DNA of 64,000 bases from Microtetraspora sp. NBRC 13810 (GCF_030268685.1 NZ_BSRQ01000025.1:62001-126000), one strand, 5' to 3'; counted from the first letter of the stretch, positions 10,504-24,809 are shown. Program-made: numbers and translations. Notes: generated by a model from the sequence alone, not told the origin.

Positions 10504-10950
10504 ATGACCCCAGGGCTCAGCGATCTGAGCGGACCACGACTATCGCCCGCCGCGCGGGCACACCTGGCCGAGGCGCGCGACCACCTGACCCAGGCGGCCG
10601 CGGCACGCACCCCGGCCACGCGTTACGTCTCGGCGCACATGGCGGCCCTGCGCGCCGCCGCCGCGGTCCTCGCCGCGCGTCCCCGCCCGATGGACGGCAG
10701 GAGGCGGCGGCTGCGCAGCGCGTGGGAGCTGCTTCCCGAGGCGGAGCCGCGCCTCGCCGAGTGGGCGGCCTACTTCGCGGTCAGCGCCGCCAAGCGCGCG
10801 GCGGCGGAGGCGGGCATGGTGCGCGCGGTCGGCGTGCGCGACGCCGAGGAGCTGATGGCCGAGGCGGAGACCTTCGTGGCCACCGTGGAGTCCATCCTCG
10901 GCGTCCCCGGCCAGCCCGGCCTCCCGGTCACGGTCCCGATGGCCGGCTGA
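10504..10950 (+). CDS. SAV_6107-type HEPN-domain protein
   Basis: This is a 148-residue all-helical protein of the actinobacterial HEPN family named after Streptomyces avermitilis SAV_6107. It shows LSPAARAHLAEARDHLTQAA...TRYVSAHMAALRAAAAVLAARP, WELLPEAEPRLAEWAAYFAVSAAKRAAAEAG and AEELMAEAETFVATVESILG. HEPN proteins are often RNases or nucleotide-binding partners, but the classic catalytic R-x4-6-H is not clearly present, so activity is unassigned. The ATG has GGAGG 7 nt upstream. The two LexA-like boxes ahead of it suggest DNA-damage control, which is inference. No cognate antitoxin or polymerase gene adjoins it here. Confidence 0.8.
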   Translation: MTPGLSDLSGPRLSPAARAHLAEARDHLTQAAAARTPATRYVSAHMAALRAAAAVLAARPRPMDGRRRRLRSAWELLPEAEPRLAEWAAYFAVSAAKRAAAEAGMVRAVGVRDAEELMAEAETFVATVESILGVPGQPGLPVTVPMAG

Positions 10951-11114
10951 CCCTCCCGCCCGCCGCTTCAGGCGACGGGCTCCACAGTGACCGAGATCAC
11001 GCCGATCGGGGTCACGGCGGCCACGGTCCTGGTGGCCGAGGTCACGGCGATCGGGGTCAGGGTGGCCGGGGGCACGCCGATCCGGGGTTACGGCGGCGGT
11101 TACGGCGGCCGGGG
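10951..11114. repeat. Imperfect direct repeats after the HEPN gene
   Basis: Two 30-nt copies of a GAGRTCACGSCGATCGGGG-type unit start near 10993 and 11038, with further TCACGG/TTACGGCGG fragments up to about 11110. They fill the convergent gap between the HEPN and phosphatase genes. No ORF is evident. Confidence 0.5.
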
Positions 11115-12275
11115 TCACAGGGCCTCGGGGAGACTGCCCGCGGGTTCCAGGGCGGGGGCCTCCGCGCGGCGGAGCAGCAGCATGGCCGCGTCGTCGCTGA
11201 GCGGCTTGCCCGAGTGCCGCAGCAGGTCGGCGCGCAGGGCGTCGAGGGCGGCCTGCGGGTCGGGGCCCGACAGCAGGTGCACCCGGTCGATCAGCGGGTA
11301 GAACGCGCCGCCGTGGTCGCGGCATTCGACGATGCCGTCGGTGTAGAAGAGGATCTGGTCCCCGGCGGTGAAACGCACCACCTGCGCCTTCGGCATCTCC
11401 GGCTTCAGCCAGGTGAGCCCGAGGGGCGGCGCCTCCTGCAGCGGGTCGGCGAACTCCGTGGTCCCGTCGCCGCGCAGCACCAGCGGCGCCGGATGGCCGC
11501 AGTTGAGGATCGCGATCTGCTCCTCGCCGACGACCTCGGCCAGGATCGCGGTGACGAACTGCTCGCCGGTGAGCCTGCGGGCCAGCGCGGTCTCCAGCCG
11601 CGCCGCCACCCGCTCCAGCACCGGCTCGTCATAGGCCGCCTCGCGGAACGCGCCGAGCACGATGGCCGCCGTCTCGACCGCCTCCAGCCCCTTGCCCTGG
11701 ACGTCGCCGACGATGATCCGGACGCCGCCCCCGGGATGGGTCACCACCTCGTACAGGTCGCCGCCGATGCGCGCCTCCGCGACCGCGGAGGTGTAGGAGA
11801 CGGCGACGCCGAGGCCGGGGCCGGCCCTGCGCGGAACCGGCCGCAGCAGCACCCGCTGGGCCGCCTCGGCGACCGAGCGCACGTCGGCGAGCTGCCGCTC
11901 GTGCCGCATCCTGGCCGCGCTGGCGACGAGACTGGCCAGGGTCACGCCCGCGATGGCGCCGAGCGCCACCTGGAGGCGGAACTGCCCGGTGTCGTTGTAG
12001 ACGCCGAGCGACAGGCACAGGGCCGTGGCGACGACGCCGACCAGCCCGGTGCGGCGCACGTCGCAGGCCACGCTGGCGAAGGCGGGACCGAGGGCCAGCA
12101 GCGGGAGCAGGCCGACGCCCTTACCCGCCCGCCAGTCGCCGATCGCCACCAGGGCCATCACGGCGAAGGGCAGGAGCACGAGCAGAGACCGCGCTGTGGT
12201 GCGCTTGGCGCGATGCGCGGCCTGACCGGGGCCACGACGGCCGTTCCCCTGTGCCCGACTGGATGCCCTCGCCAT
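11115..12275 (-). CDS. Membrane-anchored SpoIIE-type PP2C phosphatase
   Basis: This is a PPM/PP2C Ser/Thr phosphatase of the SpoIIE/RsbU kind, which typically dephosphorylates anti-sigma-factor antagonists. The product is about 386 residues. Four hydrophobic helices occupy roughly residues 30-140 (LLVLLPFAVMALVAIGDW; LLPLLALGPAFASVA; LVGVVATALCLSLGV; VALGAIAGVTLASLVA). A cytosolic catalytic domain follows with IGGDLYEV, VRIIVGDVQGKGLEAV, AILNCGHPAPLVLR, ILFYTDGIVECRD and the final SDDAAMLLLRR, which supply the metal-binding aspartates. No PAS or GAF sensor is present. No sigma-factor genes adjoin it. The ATG at 12275 is weakly supported; an in-frame GTG lies two codons upstream. Confidence 0.9.
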   Translation of the reverse strand: MARASSRAQGNGRRGPGQAAHRAKRTTARSLLVLLPFAVMALVAIGDWRAGKGVGLLPLLALGPAFASVACDVRRTGLVGVVATALCLSLGVYNDTGQFRLQVALGAIAGVTLASLVASAARMRHERQLADVRSVAEAAQRVLLRPVPRRAGPGLGVAVSYTSAVAEARIGGDLYEVVTHPGGGVRIIVGDVQGKGLEAVETAAIVLGAFREAAYDEPVLERVAARLETALARRLTGEQFVTAILAEVVGEEQIAILNCGHPAPLVLRGDGTTEFADPLQEAPPLGLTWLKPEMPKAQVVRFTAGDQILFYTDGIVECRDHGGAFYPLIDRVHLLSGPDPQAALDALRADLLRHSGKPLSDDAAMLLLRRAEAPALEPAGSLPEAL

Positions 12276-12537
12276 ACCCACCGATTCTCTTGTCGCCCCA
12301 CGTTTAGTCGTTATTACCACATGCGGAGTGGGCGGCAGCAGGTCTGTTACCGAGGGTTTATGTCGGTTCACGCGTCCTGGGGCGCCGAGGCGGCGGCGAA
12401 CCCGGGACGCGTCGTTCCTCTGGTCTCCCGCCCGGGAGCCCTCGGTGCCCGTGCGGGGACGCACGGTGCACCGGGGGCCTGCGGCGGGGTGTCATGAGGT
12501 CCCGGCGGGCGGCGGGCCGGGACGGCCGGTCACAAGG
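12276..12537. other. Intergenic: phosphatase promoter region and bldD 3' region
   Basis: No gene is seen. The part near 12346-12360 reads GTTACCGAGGGTTTA, a two-mismatch match to the Streptomyces BldD box. The part near 12390-12480 is GC-rich with short inverted repeats that might terminate bldD. Neither assignment is firm. Confidence 0.3.
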
Positions 12538-13032
12538 TCAGAAGGACTCGACGGCCCGGCGGGCCTCGGCGTCGAGCACACCCCAGTTGATGAGCTCTTC
12601 GGTCAGCTCGCTGGGCGACTTGTCATAGATCACCGCCAGGGAGCGCAGGTCCTCCTGGCGGATCGACAACACCTTGCCGTTGTAGTCGCCACGCTGGCTC
12701 TGGATGGTGGCGGCGTAGCGGGCGAGCGCGCCGGCCTTCTCCTTCGGCAACTGGGCAAGACGCTCAAGGTCGATCACGAGCTTCGGTGTCGGGCCGAGCG
12801 GGCTCGGGGCCGCGCCTCCGGGCAGCAACTCCGAGACCGGTACACCGTAGAAGTCGGCGAGCTCGGCGAGCTTCTGCACGGTGACGGCGCGGTCACCCCG
12901 CTCATACGACCCCACGACCACGGCCTTCCAGCGGCCGCGCGACTTCTCCTCGACTCCATGCAGGGACAGCCCCTGCTGGGTGCGAATGGCGCGGAGTCTT
13001 CCACCCAGCGACTTGGCATACTCAGACGGCAT
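12538..13032 (-). CDS. bldD: Developmental regulator BldD (c-di-GMP-responsive repressor)
   Basis: BldD is the master repressor that holds back sporulation genes during vegetative growth when dimerised by cyclic di-GMP. The 164-residue product is close to the Streptomyces protein: an N-terminal Xre-type HTH (SLGGRLRAIRTQQGLSLHGVEEKS and GSYERGDRAVTVQKLAELADFYGV) and a C-terminal domain with the c-di-GMP signature R-x-D-x8-R-x-x-D, seen as RGD then IRQED. The ATG at 13032 has a GGGGGG run about 9 nt upstream. In streptomycetes bldD also lies just ahead of the pyr operon. Presence of the full signature implies regulation by c-di-GMP. Confidence 0.97.
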   Translation of the reverse strand: MPSEYAKSLGGRLRAIRTQQGLSLHGVEEKSRGRWKAVVVGSYERGDRAVTVQKLAELADFYGVPVSELLPGGAAPSPLGPTPKLVIDLERLAQLPKEKAGALARYAATIQSQRGDYNGKVLSIRQEDLRSLAVIYDKSPSELTEELINWGVLDAEARRAVESF

Positions 13033-13479
13033 CCTGTGGCCCCCCGGCTCTCTATGTGCTGCTCTCACTAAATTGTGCTCCCTCGCGGCATATGCGCTGA
13101 CCACCGGGGGTGGGCGCCTGGGGTCGGCACCATCGGTGACCATGCGCCGGGATTACCCCAGAACGCCACGAGGACTGGTTACGCACAGTGACGGTAAAGC
13201 TGTGGACGCCGAAGGTCAAGCTGATTGGAAAAAAGATGCCGAATCCGGTCCGGTCGAGTACGCCTCAATAGTCCCTCATGTCCCCTCCGGAACCATGGCT
13301 TCGGCAAAATCCGCCGGTGGGATCCGGAGAAGTTCGGCAGAGACCGCCCGCGGACGGTCTCGCTGATGCCGGACCGTAATGGGTGTGCGCCCGGGGCGTG
13401 ACGAGACCGGGGCTGGACCGTGACGTACCGAGCGGCACCGCCGGACGCGCTAAGATGATCACGTTCGCCCGGGACGCGG
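13033..13479. other. Intergenic upstream of bldD
   Basis: 447 nt without a convincing gene. It holds the bldD promoter region, a near-perfect BldD box at 13178-13192 and an unassigned stretch after arcA. A short ORF reading through the bldD start exists but has no homology or codon signature I recognise. Confidence 0.5.
13178..13192. promoter_or_regulatory. Candidate BldD box (autoregulation)
   Basis: GTTACGCACAGTGAC is a pseudo-palindrome (GTYAC-N5-GTRAC) matching the published Streptomyces BldD consensus nTnACnC(A/T)GnGTnAn at all but one defined position. It lies about 145 bp upstream of the bldD start. bldD is autoregulated in Streptomyces, so the site is expected. Confidence 0.5.
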
Positions 13480-14724
13480 TCAGGCGCCGTCGCGTTCCAG
13501 CGGGCAGCTCATGCAGCGCGGGCCGCCCCGGCCCCTGCCCAGCTCGCTGCCGCGGATCGTGATCACCTCGACGCCGCGGGCGCTGAGATGGTCGTTGGTG
13601 GTGGTGTTGCGCTCGTAGGCCACGACCACGCCGGGGGCCAGGGCCAGTACGTTGCAGCCGTCGTCCCACTGCTCGCGCTCGGCGGCGTGCGAGCTCTGGT
13701 CGGGGGTGAGCACCTCGATGTCGTCCAGGCCGATCGCCCGCCCGATGGCCCGGTGCATGTCCTCCGGGGCGTGGTCGGTGACCTTGAGCTCCTTGTCGTT
13801 GTCGCCCGGCTCGATCGTGTGGCCCGACAGCATGCCCAGCCCGGCGTACTTGGTGAACCGGCCGACGTCCACCATCGTCATGACCGTGTCCAGGTGCATG
13901 AAGGCGCGGGCCTTCGGCATGTTCAGGGCGACGATCCGGTCCACCGAGCCGGCCCGGAACAGGTTGCGCGCGATCAGCTCGACCGCCTGCGGCCGGGTCC
14001 GCTCGCTCAGCCCGATCAGGACCGCGCGCGGCCCGATCACCAGCACGTCGCCGCCCTCCAGCGTGGCCGGGCCGAGCGCGCTGCCCGGGCTCCAGACGTG
14101 GAAGCCGCCCTCGGCCGGGGCGTCGTAGCCGGCGGCGAACAGCGGGTGCCAGCGGTAGATCGCCTCCATGTTGACGGTCTCGTTCTTGCGCGCCTTCTTG
14201 CGCATGGAGTTGATCGCGACCCCGTCGCGGATCCAGCAGGAGTTGTCCCGGGTGAACACGTGGTTGGGCAGCGGCTGGAGGATGAAGTCGTCCGGGGCCA
14301 GGCTGTGGAAGGCGATGCTCTTGGGGGCCCGGCCGCGCTCGGCGATCTCCCGCTTGGTGATCCCGCCGGTCAGGTGGGCGCCCAGGACGGCCGAGCTCAT
14401 CGCGTCGAGCGTGTTGCGGATCGCGTCGGTCGCCAGCGGGCCGAACCACCGCTCGTCCACGATCCTGTCCAGGATGTGCTTGCGCGCCTCGGGGATGTCG
14501 AGCGTCTCGCGCAGCAGGTCGCCGAACTCGTGCACCGTGACGCCCCGGGCGCGCAGCAGCCGCTGCCACTCCTCGTGCTCCTCGATCGCCCGCTGCACCC
14601 ACAGCACGTCGTCGAAGAGCAGGCTGTCCTTGTTGGTGGGCGTCAGCCGCCGCAGCGCCAGGTCGGGCTTGTGCACCAGCACCTGGTGCAGCCGGCCGAC
14701 CTCTGAGTCCACATGGAATGTCAT
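13480..14724 (-). CDS. arcA: Arginine deiminase ArcA
   Basis: ArcA hydrolyses arginine to citrulline and ammonia. The 414-residue product contains [28 protein letters not shown] with catalytic Glu/Asp, [16 protein letters not shown] with the catalytic His, and the terminal [16 protein letters not shown] with the nucleophilic Cys. No ornithine carbamoyltransferase or carbamate kinase gene follows, so this is not a complete fermentative ADI operon; it may serve arginine turnover. AGGGGGG sits 3 nt before the ATG. It is divergent from pyrR. Confidence 0.95.
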   Translation of the reverse strand: MTFHVDSEVGRLHQVLVHKPDLALRRLTPTNKDSLLFDDVLWVQRAIEEHEEWQRLLRARGVTVHEFGDLLRETLDIPEARKHILDRIVDERWFGPLATDAIRNTLDAMSSAVLGAHLTGGITKREIAERGRAPKSIAFHSLAPDDFILQPLPNHVFTRDNSCWIRDGVAINSMRKKARKNETVNMEAIYRWHPLFAAGYDAPAEGGFHVWSPGSALGPATLEGGDVLVIGPRAVLIGLSERTRPQAVELIARNLFRAGSVDRIVALNMPKARAFMHLDTVMTMVDVGRFTKYAGLGMLSGHTIEPGDNDKELKVTDHAPEDMHRAIGRAIGLDDIEVLTPDQSSHAAEREQWDDGCNVLALAPGVVVAYERNTTTNDHLSARGVEVITIRGSELGRGRGGPRCMSCPLERDGA

Positions 14725-14862
14725 TTACCCCCCTATGGGCGAAATCTGACAGTTCCCCGGCTGGTCAGCGGCCAAACGCCGCGAGCATCGCGCGAGGTCG
14801 GGGGGCTCCCGGCCGTCTGACAGGCCCCTGGTACTGTGAAGTCACCCAGACACCCTTTAAGA

Positions 14863-16366
<1,504 letters not shown>

Positions 16367-16370
<4 letters not shown>

Positions 16371-17668
16371 CCGACTTCATCGTCAGGAACGCCCGGATCC
16401 TCGGCGGCGAGCCCGCCGACATCGCGATCAGCGGCGGCCTGATAGCCGAGGTGGGCCGCGGCCTGACCGCCGGCGGCGCTTCGGAGTTCGACGCCGACGG
16501 GCTGGTCGCGCTGCCCGGCCTGGTGGACCTGCACACCCACCTGCGCGAGCCGGGCAGGGAGGACGCCGAGACCGTCGCCTCGGGCACCCGCGCCGCCGCG
16601 CTCGGCGGGTTCACCGCGGTGCACGCCATGGCCAACACCTCCCCGGTCGCCGACACCGCGGGCGTGGTCGAGCAGGTCTGGCGGCTGGGCCAGGAGGCCG
16701 GGCACTGCGAGGTGCGCCCGGTCGGCGCGGTCACCGCGGGTCTGAACGGCGAGCGCCTGGCCGAGCTGGGCGCGATGGCCGACTCGGCCGCCGGGGTCCG
16801 GGTCTTCTCCGACGACGGCAAGTGCGTCTCCGACGCGGTGGTCATGCGCAGGGCGCTGGAGTACGTGAAGGCGTTCGACGGGGTGATCGCCCAGCACGCG
16901 CAGGAGCCCCGGCTCACCGAGGGCGCGCAGATGAACGAGGGCGCGGTCTCCGGTCGTCTCGGCCTGGTCGGCTGGCCCGCGGTCGCCGAGGAGGCGATCA
17001 TCGCCCGCGACTGCCTGCTCGCCGCGCACGTCGGCTCCCGGCTGCACATCTGCCACGTCTCCACGGCCGGCTCGGTCGAGATCCTGCGCTGGGCGAAGTC
17101 CAAGGGCTGGAACATCACCGCCGAGGTCACGCCGCACCACCTGCTGCTCACCGACGACCTCGTGGAGGACTCGCCGGTCGGCTCCTACAACCCGATCTAC
17201 AAGGTGAACCCGCCGCTGCGCACCCGCGAGGACGTGGAGGCGCTGCGCGCCGCGCTGGCCGACGGCACGATCGACTGCGTCGCCACCGACCACGCCCCGC
17301 ACCCGGTGGAGGACAAGGAGACCGAGTGGGGCGCCGCCGCCATGGGCATGATCGGCCTGGAGACGGCGCTCGCGGTGGTGCACGAGGCCATGGTGGAGAC
17401 CGGCCTGCTCGACTGGGCGGGCGTCGCCGACCGGATGTCCTACCGCCCGGCCAGGATCGGCCGGGTGCGCGGCCAGGGCCTGCCGCCGACCGCCGGGTCG
17501 CCGGCCAACCTGACTTTCTACGACCCCTCCGTCCGTGACGAGGTCGATCCCGGAGGATTCGCCTCCAAGAGCCGCAACACCCCCTACGAGGGCCGAACCC
17601 TGCCCGGCCGCGTGGTGGCGACGTTCCTGCGTGGCAGGCCGACCGTCCTGGAAGGGAAACTCGCGTGA
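16367..17668 (+). CDS. pyrC: Dihydroorotase (type I, long form)
   Basis: PyrC cyclises carbamoyl aspartate to dihydroorotate with a dinuclear zinc site. The 433-residue product has the metal ligands in [59 protein letters not shown] and [15 protein letters not shown]. The GTG at 16367 overlaps the pyrB stop (GTGA). Unlike the arrangement in Streptomyces and Mycobacterium, no small membrane-protein gene separates pyrC from carA. Confidence 0.97.
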
Positions 17669-18793
17669 CCACAGACGTCACCACAGGAAGGGCCGTCCTC
17701 GTCCTGGAGGACGGGCGCGCCTTCCACGGCGTGCCGTACGGCGCGCGCGGCGAGACCTTCGGCGAGATGGTCTTCAACACCGGTATGACCGGCTACCAGG
17801 AGACCCTCACCGATCCCTCCTACCACCGCCAGATCGTGGCGATGACGGCCCCGCACATCGGCAACACCGGGGTCAACGACGAGGACCCGGAGTCCGCCAG
17901 GGTCTGGGTCGCCGGCTACGTCGTGCGCGAGCCGTCCCGGGTGTCCTCCAACTGGCGGGCCACCACGAGTCTCGCCGACTACCTCGCCGCCCAGGGCGTC
18001 GTGGGCATCGCCATGCCCGGCACCCGGGCGCTCACCCGGCACCTGCGCGAGCGCGGCGCGATGCGCGCGGGGATCTTCTCCGGCGACGCGCTCGCGTCCG
18101 AGGAGGAGCTGCTGGAGCGGGTGCGCCGCTCGCCCGGCATGGTCGGCGCCGACCTGTCGGCCGAGGTGTCCACCCCCGAGCCCTACGTCGTGCCGGCCAA
18201 GGGGGAGCGGCGGTTCACCGTGGCCGCCGTGGACCTCGGCATCAAGGCCATGACGCCGCAGCGGCTGTCCGAGCGCGGCTGCGAGGTGCACGTGCTGCCC
18301 GCGTGGTCGACCGCCGAGGAGATCCTCGCGCTCGGCCCCGACGGCGTGTTCTTCTCCAACGGCCCCGGCGACCCGGCCACCGCCGACCTCCCGGTGAAGG
18401 CGCTGCAGGGGGTGCTCGCCGCCGGCAAGCCGTTCTTCGGCATCTGCTTCGGCAACCAGATCCTCGGCCGCGCGCTCGGCCTCGGCACCTACAAGCTGCG
18501 CTACGGCCACCGCGGGGTCAACCAGCCGGTCCAGGATCGCCGGACCGGCAAGGTGGACATCTCGGCGCACAACCACGGCTTCGCCGTACAGGCACCGGTG
18601 GACGGCCCCTTCGACACGCCGTACGGCAGGGCGGAGGTCAGCCACGTCAACCTCAACGACGACTGCGTGGAGGGCCTGCGGCTGCTGGACTACCCCGGCT
18701 TCAGCGTGCAATACCACCCCGAGGCGGCGGCCGGGCCGCACGACGCGGCCGGGCTCTTCGACGAGTTCTGCGCACTGATGGAAGGACAAAAGG

Positions 18794-18801
<8 letters not shown>
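17665..18801 (+). CDS. carA: Carbamoyl-phosphate synthase small (glutaminase) chain
   Basis: CarA releases ammonia from glutamine and channels it to CarB. The 378-residue protein has the N-terminal CPSase-S domain ([21 protein letters not shown]) and a class I amidotransferase domain with [19 protein letters not shown], the nucleophile in [23 protein letters not shown] and [13 protein letters not shown] (Cys-His-Glu triad). Length and motifs are normal. It overlaps pyrC by 4 nt and carB by 8 nt. Confidence 0.97.
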
Positions 18802-22087
<3,286 letters not shown>

Positions 22088-22106
22088 CGACGCCTCGACG
22101 GAGGTG

Positions 22107-22991
22107 ATGGAGACGCCTGTTACTCCGGTACAGGTGACGGGCACGGTGCTGACGACGCGCCGGGTCGAGGCTTACCATGCGCTGACCGTGGTGGCCCCCG
22201 GGATCGCCGAGCGGTTCCGGCCGGGCCACTTCGTGGCGGTCGCCGTGGGCGGGCCGCAGACGTCGATGCTCACCCGCCGTGCCTTCTCCGTCCACGACGT
22301 CAAGCCCGACTACGGCGGCACGGTGGAGTTCGTCTTCACCGTGCGCGGGCCGGGCACCTCCTGGCTGGCCGGGCGCAGGGCCCGCGACACGCTGGACCTC
22401 GTGGGGCCGCTCGGGCGGCCCTTCCCGCTGCCCCGCGACCCGGTCAGCTGCCTGCTGGTCGGCGGCGAGTACGGCTCGGCCACGCTGTTCGGGCTCGCCG
22501 ACGCGTTGCAGCAGCGCGACTGCCGGGTGGACTTCCTGCTCGGCGGCGCGTCCGAGGACCGCGTCTTCGGCGCGCTGAGGGCCCGCAGGATGGGCGTGAC
22601 GACCACGCTGACCACCGAGGACGGCTCGCTCGGCCTGCGCGGCACGGTGACGGACGCGCTGCCCGGCGTGATCACCGACACCCGGGCCGACGTGGTCTAC
22701 GCCTGCGGTCCGATGGACATGCTGCGCGGGGTGACCGCGGTGTCCGTCGAGTTCGACATCCCGGTCCAGGTGGCCGTGGAGGAGGCGATGGCGTGCGGGT
22801 TCGGCATGTGCATGACGTGCGTGCTGCCGGTGATCGGGGACGACGGCGTGACCAGGATGGTGCGGGCCTGCGTGGAGGGCCCGGTGTTCCGCGGTGAGCG
22901 GGTGAGGTTCGACGACGTGGGGACGATCCCGTTCGACGCGCTGGGCGCGCCCGGGGCGCCGGGGCACAGTGGAGCCCGACATGTCAGTTGA
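22107..22991 (+). CDS. pyrK: Dihydroorotate dehydrogenase electron-transfer subunit PyrK
   Basis: PyrK carries FAD and a [2Fe-2S] cluster and passes electrons from PyrD to NAD+. Visible are the FAD-binding RRAFSVHDV, the NAD region LLVGGEYGSATLFGLADAL and ACGPMDML, and the cluster ligands in CGFGMCMTCVLPV with a fourth Cys in RACVEGPVF. Its presence implies a class 1B PyrD next door. The ATG at 22107 is only 2 nt from a strong GGAGG; an earlier GTG (22104) is in frame. About 294 residues. Confidence 0.92.
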   Translation: METPVTPVQVTGTVLTTRRVEAYHALTVVAPGIAERFRPGHFVAVAVGGPQTSMLTRRAFSVHDVKPDYGGTVEFVFTVRGPGTSWLAGRRARDTLDLVGPLGRPFPLPRDPVSCLLVGGEYGSATLFGLADALQQRDCRVDFLLGGASEDRVFGALRARRMGVTTTLTTEDGSLGLRGTVTDALPGVITDTRADVVYACGPMDMLRGVTAVSVEFDIPVQVAVEEAMACGFGMCMTCVLPVIGDDGVTRMVRACVEGPVFRGERVRFDDVGTIPFDALGAPGAPGHSGARHVS

Positions 22992-23982
22992 TATGCGGAC
23001 ATATCTGGCACATGTGGAGCTGATCAACCCCATCACCACGGCCGCCGGCTGTGCCTCCTCCGGCAAGGAGCTCGCGCAGTTCTTCGACCTCAACCGGATC
23101 GGCGCGCTGGCCACCCACTCGATCACGATGGCGCCCCGCGCCGGGCGGCCCACCCCGCGGGTCGCCGAGACGCCCTCGGGCATGCTCAACGCGATCGGCC
23201 TCCAGGGGCCGGGCATCGAAGCCTTCCTCGAACGCGACCTGCCCTGGCTCTCCCAGCGCAGCGTGCGCACGATCGTGTCCATCGCCGGCGGCACCGTCAA
23301 CGAGTACGGCACGCTGGCCCGCAGGCTCGCCGACGCGCCCGGCGTCACCGCCGTCGAGGTCAACCTGGCCTGCCCCAACATCGAGGACCGCGGCCGGGTC
23401 TTCGCCCGCGACGGCGCCGCCTCCGCCGAGGTGATCTCCTCGGTGCGCGCGCTCATGCGGTACGACGTCCCGGTGGTGGCCAAGCTCTCACCGGACGTCG
23501 CCGACATCGTCGCCATCGCCCGCGCGTGCGTGGACGGCGGCGCCGACGCGCTGTCCATGATCAACACCCCCCTGGGGATGAGCATCGACACCGAGACGCT
23601 CCGCCCCTCGCTCGCCGCGGTCACCGGCGGCCTGTCCGGCCCCGCCGTGCGCCCGCTGGCCGTCCGCTGCGTGTGGCAGGTGCACGCCGCGCTGCCCGGT
23701 GTGCCCATCATCGGCGTGGGCGGCGTGCTGACCGGCAGGGACGCCTTCGAGCTCGTCCTGGCGGGCGCCTGCGCCGTCGGTGTGGGCACGGCGCTGTTCC
23801 ACGACCCCTATGCCTGCCTGCGCGTCCTGCGGGAGCTTGAGGAGCTTCTGCAGGCGCGCGGGTTCCAGCGCCTCGCCGACGCCGTCGGCCTGGCGCACCG
23901 CCCGCCGGGCAGCGTGTCCCGGCACCGTACGGACCCCGCGCCCGGACAGGGCGCGTCGAACATGGAAGAGAGCCCCCTTTGA
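22981..23982 (+). CDS. pyrD: Dihydroorotate dehydrogenase catalytic subunit (class 1B)
   Basis: PyrD oxidises dihydroorotate to orotate with FMN. The product of about 333 residues has NPITTAAGCASSGKEL, GLQGPGIEAFL, AVEVNLACPNIEDRG with the class 1 active-site Cys, VVAKLSPDVADI, ALSMINTPLGM and IIGVGGVLTGRDAFELVLAGA. The ATG at 22981 has GGAG 7 nt upstream, better than the GTG at 22969. It overlaps the end of pyrK by 11 nt. An Arg/Ser/Gly-rich tail of about 25 residues is unusual for the family. Confidence 0.95.
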   Translation: MSVDMRTYLAHVELINPITTAAGCASSGKELAQFFDLNRIGALATHSITMAPRAGRPTPRVAETPSGMLNAIGLQGPGIEAFLERDLPWLSQRSVRTIVSIAGGTVNEYGTLARRLADAPGVTAVEVNLACPNIEDRGRVFARDGAASAEVISSVRALMRYDVPVVAKLSPDVADIVAIARACVDGGADALSMINTPLGMSIDTETLRPSLAAVTGGLSGPAVRPLAVRCVWQVHAALPGVPIIGVGGVLTGRDAFELVLAGACAVGVGTALFHDPYACLRVLRELEELLQARGFQRLADAVGLAHRPPGSVSRHRTDPAPGQGASNMEESPL

Positions 23983-24680
23983 CGCCCGCACCCATCGCCG
24001 TCGCCCTGGACGCGCCCGACCTGGAGACCGCGGCCCGCTGGGCGGCCCTGGTGACCCCGCACGTCAGCACCGTCAAGGTGGGCCTGGAGCTCTATCTGCG
24101 CTATGGGCCCGACGTGATCGCCTCGGTCCGGGGCGCGAGCGGCGTGCAGGTCTTCCTGGACCTGAAACTGCACGACATCCCCAACACCGTGGCCGGCGCC
24201 GCCAAGGCCGTCGGCCGGCTGCGCCCGGCACTCCTCACCGTGCACGCCGCCGGCGGCGCCGCGATGATCCGCGCGGCGGCCGAAGCCGCGCCGAACACCC
24301 GCATCGCCGCCGTCACGGTCCTGACGTCGCTGTCGGAGGCCGATCTGGTCAAGGTCGGCCTGACGGGACCCGCGCACGACGCCGTGCGCAGGCTGGCCGT
24401 CCTGGCGGTCGGCGCGGGCGCGCGCGCCCTGGTGTGCTCGCCCCGCGAGGTGGCCGCGGTGCGTGCCGAGGTCGGCTCGGAGATCACTCTGATCACTCCC
24501 GGCGTTCGTCCGGCCGGAGCCGACAGTCAGGATCAGGCGCGGGTCGCCACTCCGGAACAGGCCCTCGCCGACGGCGCGGACCTCCTCGTGATCGGCAGGC
24601 CCATCACCGCCTCCGCCGATCCCGGGGCCGCTGCGGCAACCATAGCGGCAGCGCTGCGCAGAAAGATCGCCACCCCCTGA
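23979..24680 (+). CDS. pyrF: Orotidine 5'-phosphate decarboxylase
   Basis: PyrF performs the last step to UMP. The 233-residue TIM barrel has VKVGLELYLRYG, the catalytic FLDLKLHDIPNTV, TVHAAGGAAMIRAA, LITPGVRPAG and DLLVIGRPIT. The start is a TTG at 23979 overlapping the pyrD stop. Last gene of the operon that began at pyrR; the de novo path is complete here except for PyrE, which is not in the window. Confidence 0.96.
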   Translation: MTPAPIAVALDAPDLETAARWAALVTPHVSTVKVGLELYLRYGPDVIASVRGASGVQVFLDLKLHDIPNTVAGAAKAVGRLRPALLTVHAAGGAAMIRAAAEAAPNTRIAAVTVLTSLSEADLVKVGLTGPAHDAVRRLAVLAVGAGARALVCSPREVAAVRAEVGSEITLITPGVRPAGADSQDQARVATPEQALADGADLLVIGRPITASADPGAAAATIAAALRRKIATP

Positions 24681-24691
24681 AAGGGCGGTGG
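24670..24691 (+). terminator. Hairpin at the end of the pyr operon
   Basis: CCACCCCCT pairs with AGGGCGGTGG (one bulged C) around a GAA loop and includes the pyrF stop codon. A TTTT follows about 9 nt after the stem. Weak, but it is the only candidate before mihF. Confidence 0.35.
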
Positions 24692-24773
24692 TGAGGGCGT
24701 TTTGCTCTACAGAGGGCCATTCCATCATCACGGAGAGTGATGAAGTAGATTTTGTGAGCAGAGAAACGGCACT

Positions 24774-24809
24774 TGACGTTGCTCAAAGGTCAATGACCAG
24801 CTAGTTTCC
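24774..24809 (+). promoter_or_regulatory. Candidate promoter region and palindrome ahead of mihF
   Basis: TTGCTC (24780-24785) and TAGTTT (24804-24809) are spaced by 18 bp. Between them lies an 11-bp palindrome, GGTCAATGACC (24789-24799), that could be an operator. No experimental support. Confidence 0.35.

Noticed and set aside
10504-10950. HEPN gene as half of a toxin-antitoxin pair
   Set aside because: No MNT nucleotidyltransferase or other antitoxin gene adjoins it, and the catalytic R-x4-6-H is unclear.
13265-14602. 445-codon minus-strand frame overlapping arcA
   Set aside because: Out of frame with the arcA catalytic motifs, Arg/Gly/Pro-rich, and a typical shadow.
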